Shown here in pieces: positions 41,678-48,330 of a DNA stretch of 64,000 bases. Position 1 is the stretch's first letter. Every line of letters starts with the position of its first letter. Where the stretch lies: positions 1,178,001 through 1,242,000 of the forward strand of contig NZ_SODU01000003.1 in the NCBI RefSeq assembly GCF_004366075.1, read 5' to 3'. Source of the stretch: Kribbella pratensis. Its GTDB lineage: Bacteria > Actinomycetota > Actinomycetes > Propionibacteriales > Kribbellaceae. Below the pieces are notes generated by a model. It saw only the letters and a list, made by a program, of their open reading frames with translations, did no database searches and was not told where the DNA came from. Position numbers and translations under genes: made by a program.

Positions 41678-42940
41678 CTACGAGGCGTCGACCAGTTGAT
41701 AGACGGCGGCGAGCGAGCGCCACGGGCGCAGGTGCTCGGCCTCGCCGCCGAACGGCCAGGCGTCGCGAGCTCCGAGGCGCAAGGCGATTTCCTGCGCGGC
41801 GCGCGGGCTCGTGACGGTCTCAAGCGATCGGAGCTCCACGCCTGCCTGAAGTGTAATGTTGCCGTCAGCAACTTCGCGCGCGAGTGGGCCGATCAGCTCC
41901 GCTCCGGTCAACGCCTCCGGTCCCGGGAACGCGTGCGTCAATCCGTGCCCGAGCCCGGGGACCGGCACGCCGTACACCTCGACGAGTTTCCGCAGCGCCT
42001 CGGTCGCGTCGTCCGGAGCGAGCCGGTCCCGGACGACTGCCTGGACCGCAACCTCGAACGGACCCCACGCGCCAGGAACACGTATTCCGGGACGCGCGGC
42101 AACGAGCGGCCCGAGGTCGGCGTCCGCGGCCAGATGCTCCCTGGCGCGGATCGGCTCATGATCGAGCCCGACGAGCTGGGTGGCCCGGTCGACGACATGG
42201 ATGACGCCCTCCCAGAACGGGAGATGCGCGCGCAGAATCAGGTGATCGTCCCCACCCGCGCCGATCTCCAGCAGGCCGGGCTCACCGTCCAGCGAGATCG
42301 TCCGCCGATAGACGCCGTCCTCGACCGACTCGACGCCGGGGACCGCGTGCGCCTCGAGGTACGTGCTCATCGCTTCCCAGTCGTACGGCGGGGTGAACGG
42401 CAACCGCAGCACCAGACCACCATCCGCAGCGAGACGATCGCCGCGGCGCCGGCGATCGCGCAGCGCACGCGGTGACGCGCGGAAAATCTCGCGCATCGCC
42501 CGGTTGAACTGGCGCAGGCTGCCGAAACCGGACGCGAACGCGATTTCCGCGACGCCGAGATCGGTGTCGTCCAGCAGACGTCGCGCGAAGTGCGCCCGCC
42601 GGGAGCGGGCGAACTGATCCGGCGTGACGCCCAGGTGCTCGTGGAACATCCGCCGCAGGTGCCGCGCCGACACCCCGAGTCGCGCACCCAAGGCCTCCTC
42701 ACCCGACTCGTCGAGCAGGCCCGCGATGATCAGTTGCACCGCACGGCAGACCAGCTCGGGCGCCTCGTCGGCCACAGTCCCGGCGATCCGGTACGGCCGG
42801 CAGCGCAGGCAAGCGCGATACCCGGCGGCCTCCGCGGCGGCGGGCAACTCGAACGTGCTCACGTTTTCCGCGAGCGGCTTGGCCCCGCACCCGGGCCGGC
42901 AGTAGATCCCCGTCGTACGGACCGCGGAATAGGTGGTCAC
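41678..42940 (-). CDS. Ada-AlkA-like fusion with degenerate glycosylase end
   Basis: A 420-residue protein with three parts. Residues 1-55 are the Ada zinc-finger methyl acceptor with all four cysteines (GIYCRPGC and CLRC). Residues 60-165 are an AraC-type helix-turn-helix (LGVAEIAFASGFGSLRQFNR). Residues 170-420 are AlkA-like (LPFTPPYDWEAMSTYLEAHA, RAREHLAADADLGPLVAARP, GPFEVAVQAVV). Where other AlkA proteins have the helix-hairpin-helix LPGIGPWTA, this one reads ETVTSPRAA, and about 25 residues are missing before PWRSLAAVYQL. It may have weak or no glycosylase activity and act as an alkylation sensor. GTG start; the finger begins unusually close to the N-terminus. Confidence 0.82.
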   Translation of the reverse strand: MTTYSAVRTTGIYCRPGCGAKPLAENVSTFELPAAAEAAGYRACLRCRPYRIAGTVADEAPELVCRAVQLIIAGLLDESGEEALGARLGVSARHLRRMFHEHLGVTPDQFARSRRAHFARRLLDDTDLGVAEIAFASGFGSLRQFNRAMREIFRASPRALRDRRRRGDRLAADGGLVLRLPFTPPYDWEAMSTYLEAHAVPGVESVEDGVYRRTISLDGEPGLLEIGAGGDDHLILRAHLPFWEGVIHVVDRATQLVGLDHEPIRAREHLAADADLGPLVAARPGIRVPGAWGPFEVAVQAVVRDRLAPDDATEALRKLVEVYGVPVPGLGHGLTHAFPGPEALTGAELIGPLAREVADGNITLQAGVELRSLETVTSPRAAQEIALRLGARDAWPFGGEAEHLRPWRSLAAVYQLVDAS

Positions 42941-43001
42941 GAGAACACGCTAGGCGGGGCCACCGACAGTTCTGACACGCGTTTTACACCGAGCGCCCAC
43001 C

Positions 43002-43562
43002 GTGACGGCTAAGGTACGGCGGGTGCAGTCGAAACCGATGCTGGTCGTGGTGAGTGGTCCGCCCGGGACCGGGAAGACGACGCTGGCGCACCGGATCGCG
43101 GCCGCGATCGGCTGCCCGGCGATCTGCCGGGACGAGATCAAGGAAGGCATGGCGCATGCGACCCCGGGCTTCGTGCCAGGCCCCGGCGACCCACTGACGA
43201 TGCGGACGCTGTCGACGTTCTTCGACGTACTCGGCCTGCTGATCGGCCGCGGTACGACGGTGGTCGCGGAAGCGGCGTTCCAGGACCGGCTGTGGAACCC
43301 GGGCCTGACCCCGCTCCTCGGCCGCGCCGACGTCCGGATCGTGCACTGCACGGTCCCGGCCGAGGTTGCGCTCGAGCGGATCACCGCCCGGACCAGCTCG
43401 GACCCACGCCGTTCTGCTCACGAGGATGCGCAGATCAGCCCGGATGCCCGGCTCCGCACCCACAACTCCTTCCAGCCCGTCGATCTGCCGGTTCCTTCCA
43501 TCACCATCGATACGACTGCCGAGCCATCGATCGAGGAAGTGCTGGCGTTCTTGTCGCGCTAA
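43002..43562 (+). CDS. P-loop kinase-like ATP-binding protein
   Basis: A 186-residue AAA/zeta-toxin-like or small-molecule kinase fold. Walker A is GPPGTGKTT at about 19-27; CRDEIKEGMAH forms the next conserved acidic position; VVAEAAFQDRLWN is a Walker B-like strand. The length and lid arginines (ERITARTSSDPRR) fit kinases such as chloramphenicol phosphotransferase-like or gluconate kinase-like proteins. The phosphate acceptor is unknown. GTG start at 43002; a downstream ATG at 43038 would also keep the P-loop. It is divergent from the Ada-like gene by 61 bases. Confidence 0.82.
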   Translation: MTAKVRRVQSKPMLVVVSGPPGTGKTTLAHRIAAAIGCPAICRDEIKEGMAHATPGFVPGPGDPLTMRTLSTFFDVLGLLIGRGTTVVAEAAFQDRLWNPGLTPLLGRADVRIVHCTVPAEVALERITARTSSDPRRSAHEDAQISPDARLRTHNSFQPVDLPVPSITIDTTAEPSIEEVLAFLSR

Positions 43563-43650
43563 CGACAGGAGGTAGTCGCGCCAGAGCGGCCGAGTTCGGG
43601 GCGCGCACGCGAGGAGTCGACGGGCGTGGTGGACTACCTCCTGTCGTTAG
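43559..43650. repeat. 92-bp element with perfect 19-bp inverted ends
   Basis: CTAACGACAGGAGGTAGTC at 43559-43577 recurs exactly inverted at 43632-43650. The left arm contains the stop codon of the kinase gene. The 54-base centre also has short internal pairing (GCGCC with GGCGC). It may be a miniature inverted-repeat element or a large terminator; clear target-site duplications are not visible. Confidence 0.8.
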
Positions 43651-43670
43651 CGGTTCGCGGAGGGGGCCAC

Positions 43671-44354
43671 ATGCTTGAGCGGTTTGCCGGGTTGACCACT
43701 GCACATGTTGCGGATGCTTGTGTCAGGGCCGGGGTTCCGGTGCGGACGGTGTCGTTGACAGCCGTCGCCGGCGGTCGAGTCGCGGGGCGGGTGTTGCCGG
43801 CGCAGCATGTCGGCAGTGTCGACGTTTTCCTGGAGGCGTTCGAGTCCGCCGCCGAGGGCGACGTACTCGTCGTGGACAACGGTGGCCGGCGGGACGAGGC
43901 CTGCGTCGGCGACCTGGCCGCGCTGGAGGCTGCTGCCGCCGGTGTCGCCGGGATCGTGATCTGGGGTCTGCACCGGGACACGGTCGACATCGCCGCGATC
44001 GGGTTGCCGGTCTTCAGCCTCGGTGCATTGCCGACCGGGCCGTTGCGGCTCGACCCGCAGCCGGCCGATGCGTTGTCCAGAGCAACGATCGGCGAGTGGA
44101 CGGTGACCCGGGACGACGTCGTACTCGCGGACGAGGACGGGGCGGTCTTCCTGCCGGCGGATCGCCTGGAGGAACTGTTCGACCTGGCGGAGTCGATCCG
44201 GGACACCGAGCACCGGCAGGCGGACGAGATCCGGGCCGGGCGGTCGTTGCGTGAGCAGGTGAGCTTCAAGCAGTACCTCGAGCGCCGGGCCGCCGATCCG
44301 TCGCTGACCTTCCGCCAGCATCTGCGCGAGGTGCGGGCAGCGATCGAGGAATGA
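43671..44354 (+). CDS. RraA-like / HMG aldolase family protein
   Basis: A 227-residue protein of the RraA/demethylmenaquinone methyltransferase-like fold. It matches the family in the N-terminal helix (LTTAHVADACVRAGVP), in GDVLVVDNGGRRDEACVGDL and in LHRDTVDIAAIGLPVFSLG, where the arginine and aspartate of HMG/CHA aldolases lie. The usual GxxxDGxxRD segment is altered to VIWGLHRD. It may be a 4-hydroxy-4-methyl-2-oxoglutarate aldolase-like lyase rather than an RNase E regulator. The ATG at 43671 follows GGAGG and sits 20 bases after a 19-base inverted repeat arm. Confidence 0.85.
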   Translation: MLERFAGLTTAHVADACVRAGVPVRTVSLTAVAGGRVAGRVLPAQHVGSVDVFLEAFESAAEGDVLVVDNGGRRDEACVGDLAALEAAAAGVAGIVIWGLHRDTVDIAAIGLPVFSLGALPTGPLRLDPQPADALSRATIGEWTVTRDDVVLADEDGAVFLPADRLEELFDLAESIRDTEHRQADEIRAGRSLREQVSFKQYLERRAADPSLTFRQHLREVRAAIEE

Positions 44355-44480
44355 CCACGTGTCAGCTGGGTGAGGTCGCCGCCGAGCGGACCTGAGCCAC
44401 TCACCAAGCCGGCGCCGCGGGTCAGCTGCGCGCTGAGCCGACCTACCCGTGACGCGTTTGGCGAGTGGCGCACGTCCGCC

Positions 44481-45365
44481 TCAACTGATCGCCGCTCGAA
44501 TGGCGGGCACGACCTCCTGGGACCAGCGGGAGAGTTGGACTTCGAACGGGTCGGAGCCGCGTGGGAAGAGCGTGAAGCCGGCGGCGTCGTGGTTGAGGAT
44601 CGCGTCGGTGAGTTCCTCGACCCATTGCTTTGCCGAGCCGCCGACCCAGCGGCCTTCCTCGTCGCGGGTACGGCGCAGCGGGGTCGCGGTGATCGCACCG
44701 GGAAAGTTGTAGATCGTCGCGACGTCCGACGGTTTCCGGCCGACCGAGAGTGCCGCTTCGTCGATGATCGGGCGGGACCAACGGAAACGGTCGCTGAGCC
44801 AGTCGGCGGCGTGACCGGGGATCCAGCCGTCGGCGTTCCGGCCGGTCGCGGCCAGCGATTTCGGGCCGTTCGAGCCGGTCCAGATCAGCGGCGCGGGTAC
44901 GGCGGCGGGGCGGAGGGCACCGATCGGGTAGTGCTTGGTCGGCGCCGGGGTACCGCCGTCGGACATCGAGTGGACGAGCTGCATCGCCTCCTCGAACGCC
45001 TCGACCGCCTCGGCCGGACGCAGTTCCGGCACGCCCATCATCGTGATGCGGTCCCAGGCCCCGCCGGCGCCGAGCCCGAGGACGAAGCGGCCGTCGGACA
45101 GTGCCGACAACGAGGTCGCCGTACGGGCGAGGACCGGTGCGGGCCGCAGCGGCAGGTTGGTCACGTTGACGAACGCCGACAGTCGCTCCGTTCGCCCCAG
45201 GATGAAGGCGATCGCGGCGTAGCCGTCGAGCATGTCCGGGACGTACGGGTGATCGGCGAGGCTGACGTGATCGAGACCGTCCCGATCGGCCTGCTGCGCG
45301 AGCCGGACGATCCCGGCCGCTTCCCGCACCGCGTCCGGCGATCCATATCCGAACCGCACGTTCAT
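44481..45365 (-). CDS. LLM class flavin-dependent oxidoreductase
   Basis: A 294-residue luciferase-like protein of the F420- or FMN-dependent type. Conserved runs are RLAQQADRDGLDHVSLADHP, LPLRPAPVLARTATSLSALS, RFVLGLGAGGAWDRI and PLIWTGSNGPKSLAATGRNA. Its length and pattern resemble actinobacterial F420-dependent reductases, but I cannot separate that from FMN use here. GAGGAG precedes the ATG. It is divergent from a MarR gene across 92 bases that are AT-rich and palindromic, so it is probably repressed by that regulator. Confidence 0.88.
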   Translation of the reverse strand: MNVRFGYGSPDAVREAAGIVRLAQQADRDGLDHVSLADHPYVPDMLDGYAAIAFILGRTERLSAFVNVTNLPLRPAPVLARTATSLSALSDGRFVLGLGAGGAWDRITMMGVPELRPAEAVEAFEEAMQLVHSMSDGGTPAPTKHYPIGALRPAAVPAPLIWTGSNGPKSLAATGRNADGWIPGHAADWLSDRFRWSRPIIDEAALSVGRKPSDVATIYNFPGAITATPLRRTRDEEGRWVGGSAKQWVEELTDAILNHDAAGFTLFPRGSDPFEVQLSRWSQEVVPAIRAAIS

Positions 45366-45393
45366 ATCGACTCCTCAGATAGTTCGTTGTTCT

Positions 45394-45401
45394 AACTAGT
45401 T
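45394..45401. promoter_or_regulatory. Possible MarR site in divergent promoter
   Basis: AACTAGTT is a perfect eight-base palindrome in the AT-rich gap between the LLM gene and the MarR gene. GATAGTT and AACTATT words lie on either side. Such symmetric AT-rich sites are usual for MarR dimers. Exact borders are uncertain. Confidence 0.4.
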
Positions 45402-45457
45402 GTAGCACGAAATGTTAGCAGTGCAAACTATTAGGCCAACGGACTATCATTGGGGAC

Positions 45458-45883
45458 ATGGTGACGACGACGGCTGCCCGGGACACCGATCTCGCGAGCG
45501 CGCTGGTGCAGACGATGCACCGGTTGCAGGACCTCCACGCCGAGACCAGCCGCCCGCTCGGCCTGACCCCGCAGCAGGCACATCTCCTGTGCGTGCTGCT
45601 CAGCGGTCCCCTCGGCATGACCGAACTCAGCCGCATCCTGAGCATCGAACGCTCCAGCCTCACCAGCATGGTCGACCGCCTGGAACGCCGTACCTTGGTC
45701 GCCCGCACCCCCAACCCCACAGACCGCCGCGCCAGCCAGATCGAGCTGACCCCTGACGGCCTGGCCCTCGCGCACGAGGCCCACGACGCGGTGGTCAACC
45801 GCATCAACGCGATGACTGCCGACCTCCCCCGCGCCACGCGCGCGACCATCACCACAGCACTGCAGTCGATCCTGACCCGATGA
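45458..45883 (+). CDS. MarR family regulator
   Basis: A 141-residue winged helix protein. The recognition helix region is MTELSRILSIERSSLTSMVDRL and the wing is RTPNPTDRRASQIELT, both typical of MarR. It is transcribed divergently from the LLM oxidoreductase and overlaps the following hydrolase gene as ATGA, so it likely controls both in response to a small lipophilic ligand. Confidence 0.92.
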   Translation: MVTTTAARDTDLASALVQTMHRLQDLHAETSRPLGLTPQQAHLLCVLLSGPLGMTELSRILSIERSSLTSMVDRLERRTLVARTPNPTDRRASQIELTPDGLALAHEAHDAVVNRINAMTADLPRATRATITTALQSILTR

Positions 45884-46566
45884 GCTACCAGTACGTCGCT
45901 GTGGCCGGCGCCCGCATCGCCTACCGGGCAAGCGGTTCCGGGCCCGCGCTCGTACTGATGAAGAACAACCGCCGCCCGCTGGACTACCCGGTCGCATCCG
46001 TGCTCTCCCAGCGATTTCGGGTCCTGCAGATCCATCCCGTCGGGTTCGGCGCCGGCGACCGGCCCGCGGAATACGATTTCGGCAGCATCGGTCGGCAGGT
46101 GCTCGCCGTACTCGATCACGAACGCATCGATCGGTTCGCCGTCTGGGGATTCTCACAGCCGGCTTGTATGTCGGCGATCGTCGCCCGGTCGACGGATCGG
46201 GCGGCCGCACTGGTGATGGGCGGCGTACCGCCGATCGGTTTTCCGACCGACGCCACGATGCGCCGGATGGAGCGGGAGCCGCGGCTGCCCAAGGCTGCGC
46301 TGGAGTTCTGGCGGAGCTATCGCTCGTACGACTGGCACCACGAGCTCAGGTGCTATGCGGGGACCAAGGTGGCGTACATCGGCACCGCTGACCCGGCGAT
46401 CCGGCGGCTCCGGAAACTCCGGCCGGTGCTGGAAGGTATCGGCTTCCGCTATCTGGAGTTCGATGGGTTGAGCCATACCGCGTGCGGGCTCGGCGACGAG
46501 TCAGCCGATGGTCTGCGCGTTGCGCAGACAGTGGCGGATCGGCTGCTCGGCCACGGCGCAGAGTGA
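45880..46566 (+). CDS. Alpha/beta hydrolase with altered nucleophile elbow
   Basis: A 228-residue alpha/beta-hydrolase fold protein. It has the strand and oxyanion start GSGPALVLMKN, the FGAGDRP turn and GLSHTAC near the end with the catalytic His. The nucleophile elbow reads GFSQPA, where the family's last glycine is proline. The fold tolerates small residues there, so proline is unusual and activity is uncertain. It is co-translated with the MarR gene upstream. Confidence 0.85.
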   Translation: MSYQYVAVAGARIAYRASGSGPALVLMKNNRRPLDYPVASVLSQRFRVLQIHPVGFGAGDRPAEYDFGSIGRQVLAVLDHERIDRFAVWGFSQPACMSAIVARSTDRAAALVMGGVPPIGFPTDATMRRMEREPRLPKAALEFWRSYRSYDWHHELRCYAGTKVAYIGTADPAIRRLRKLRPVLEGIGFRYLEFDGLSHTACGLGDESADGLRVAQTVADRLLGHGAE

Positions 46567-46573
46567 AGTCGCG

Positions 46574-47092
46574 CTAGCGCCTGCCGCCGAACTCCCACGG
46601 GTGTACTTCGGCGCTGTCGGCCTGGATGAGGTTTGCGGCGGCCTCTGGGTTCGGCGCTTCCAGCAAGGCGGCCCGTCCTACGTGGCTGTTGTTGGTCAGG
46701 AGGTCGCCGTACATGATCAGATGGTCCGACGTGAGCGGGCGTGCGGCGTCCTTGGTGAGGACGAGGTAGCGGTTGTAGCCCTCGACGGCAGTCGCGAAGT
46801 CCCACATCGTGCGGCCCGGGTTGTGGTTGTGAAAACGCTGGATTTCCACGGTCTCGAAGGCGCCGGCGCGGTAGTACGGCTCGTCATACGCGAACCTGCC
46901 GGCCGCCTCGTCGTCCGGCAGTACGACGATGTGCAGGCTGCCCGTCGTTCGCTCGCGGTCGTCGGTCAGCGTCGGGCCACGGGCGATCAGACGGTCGGCG
47001 TACTCGTCCATGAACGCCCAGTGTTCTTCCTTCAGCGCGACCTTGATCTCGAATCCATCCGGCTTGTCACGCCCGTAGACGAAGTACTCCAT
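46574..47092 (-). CDS. YciI-related protein
   Basis: A 172-residue protein. Residues 1-100 match the YCII ferredoxin-like domain (LKEEHWAFMDEYADRLIARG, GSLHIVVLPDDEAAGRFAYD and ETVEIQRFHNHNPG). The remaining 70 residues are an extension not found in the short members; it contains YLVLTKDAARPLTSDHLIMY. YCII proteins form dimers with a putative His-Asp site and are proposed to be small hydrolases or isomerases. AGGAG precedes the ATG. It ends seven bases from the facing hydrolase gene. Confidence 0.85.
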   Translation of the reverse strand: MEYFVYGRDKPDGFEIKVALKEEHWAFMDEYADRLIARGPTLTDDRERTTGSLHIVVLPDDEAAGRFAYDEPYYRAGAFETVEIQRFHNHNPGRTMWDFATAVEGYNRYLVLTKDAARPLTSDHLIMYGDLLTNNSHVGRAALLEAPNPEAAANLIQADSAEVHPWEFGGRR

Positions 47093-47127
47093 GCTCAGCT
47101 CCTCCGGACCCGTGAAAACCGTAGACA

Positions 47128-47160
47128 GTAGTGCGTACGGCGGGTCGCCGTACGCACTAC
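47128..47160 (-). terminator. Strong 15-bp stem terminator
   Basis: GTAGTGCGTACGGCG pairs perfectly with CGCCGTACGCACTAC around a GGT loop, 14 bases after the stop of the Shedu-like gene. On the minus strand the stem is followed by TGTCTACGGTTTT, which has a weak U-run. This is the clearest intrinsic terminator in the window. Confidence 0.8.
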
Positions 47161-47173
47161 GCGTGGCGCGGGG

Positions 47174-48265
47174 TCAGGCTGTGGCGGCCAGGTGGATGCG
47201 CAGGATCGTGTCGTAGTCGACGACCTCGACGCCGGCCGCGGGGGTCACGGTTCCCTGGGAGGGGACGATCACCAGTTGGCGCAGGTCGCTGACGTCGACG
47301 TCGTACTTCGACTTCACCTGGGAACGGTTCTCCGCGTTGCCGAGGTACTCCGCGTACTGCGCAAGCTCGGTCGCGCTGTCCTGCACCGAGGTACGGAAAA
47401 CGCGGCGGCGCTTCTTTCCGTTGACCGTGTCGACGACCGGGAGCTCGAGCCGGCCGACGACGTGGCTGCCGTCCGCGCGCTCGAGGATGAAGTCCGGGTG
47501 CAGATCGCCGAGCGCCGGCTGCCGGATCAGCTTGGTCGCGTCGAACGCCGACAGCAGGATGCTCTCGTGCTTGTCCAGGAACTCGTCGACGGTCGAATCC
47601 TGCAGACCGTGCGCGAGATAGGTGCTCTCGAACGCGTCCGCCTTCAGCACGGCCGGGTCGACCGGCAGGCTGACCGTGCCGATCGGGTCGAGGTGCGGGC
47701 TGGCGTTGGAGTAGTTCCGGAGGAAATCGAGGTACTTGTCGGCCGGCTCGGAGCGGTGGATCGCGAGCGCGAAGAACACCCAGTGCGCGCGGAGCGAGTC
47801 GCCCGCGGTGTGCACGAGCAGCGCGCGGTCGAAGGTCGAGTAGTTTCCCGGCCCGAACCGCAACAGCTCGTCCGCCGGGCCGACGACCTCGTTTCCGAGC
47901 ATGTTCCCGGTGCCCGGAAAACGTTTTTCGAGGGCGCTCTTGCCGGCCTCGGTCGTGATGGTCGCGTCCTTGAACCAGTTCTGTCCCTTGAGGTTCGCAA
48001 CCACGGTGCGGCCGTCGCCGATCCCGAAGTACTCCTCGACCGTGGCGGCCTTCTGCCGCCGGACTTCGAGCGTCCGGTACTCACGGCTCAGCCCGACGAG
48101 CTCGAGGATGTTCCAGTCCGGCGTCTCGGTCAGCACCATCATCCGCGGCAACAGCATCGGCCCGGGCAGCTCGGTCCGGTGACTCACCGGGAGATGCCCG
48201 GCGGCCTCCTTCAGGTGCTCCCCCCAGAACTGGCTGTTCACCTTCACGAACTCGGTGGGTTTCAT
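47174..48265 (-). CDS. Shedu-like (DUF4263) protein with altered active site
   Basis: A 363-residue protein. Residues 225-310 resemble the Shedu/DUF4263 PD-(D/E)XK nuclease core: EFLDKHESILLSAFD, then HPDFILERADGSHVVGRLEL and SATELAQYAEYLGN. In Shedu nucleases the core reads DF...ElK; here D258 and E274 are kept but the lysine position is P276. The N-terminal 200 residues are not recognised. Shedu proteins are single-gene antiphage systems, so this may be a catalytically changed relative. It has GAGGAG before the ATG and its own strong terminator, so it is a single-gene unit. The assignment rests on pattern reading and is moderate. Confidence 0.55.
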   Translation of the reverse strand: MKPTEFVKVNSQFWGEHLKEAAGHLPVSHRTELPGPMLLPRMMVLTETPDWNILELVGLSREYRTLEVRRQKAATVEEYFGIGDGRTVVANLKGQNWFKDATITTEAGKSALEKRFPGTGNMLGNEVVGPADELLRFGPGNYSTFDRALLVHTAGDSLRAHWVFFALAIHRSEPADKYLDFLRNYSNASPHLDPIGTVSLPVDPAVLKADAFESTYLAHGLQDSTVDEFLDKHESILLSAFDATKLIRQPALGDLHPDFILERADGSHVVGRLELPVVDTVNGKKRRRVFRTSVQDSATELAQYAEYLGNAENRSQVKSKYDVDVSDLRQLVIVPSQGTVTPAAGVEVVDYDTILRIHLAATA

Positions 48266-48330
48266 CGTTCTCCTCGCTCAGACACTCGGACTCAACCTTC
48301 AACTCCCGCCCGAGCTGACCCTATTCCCCA

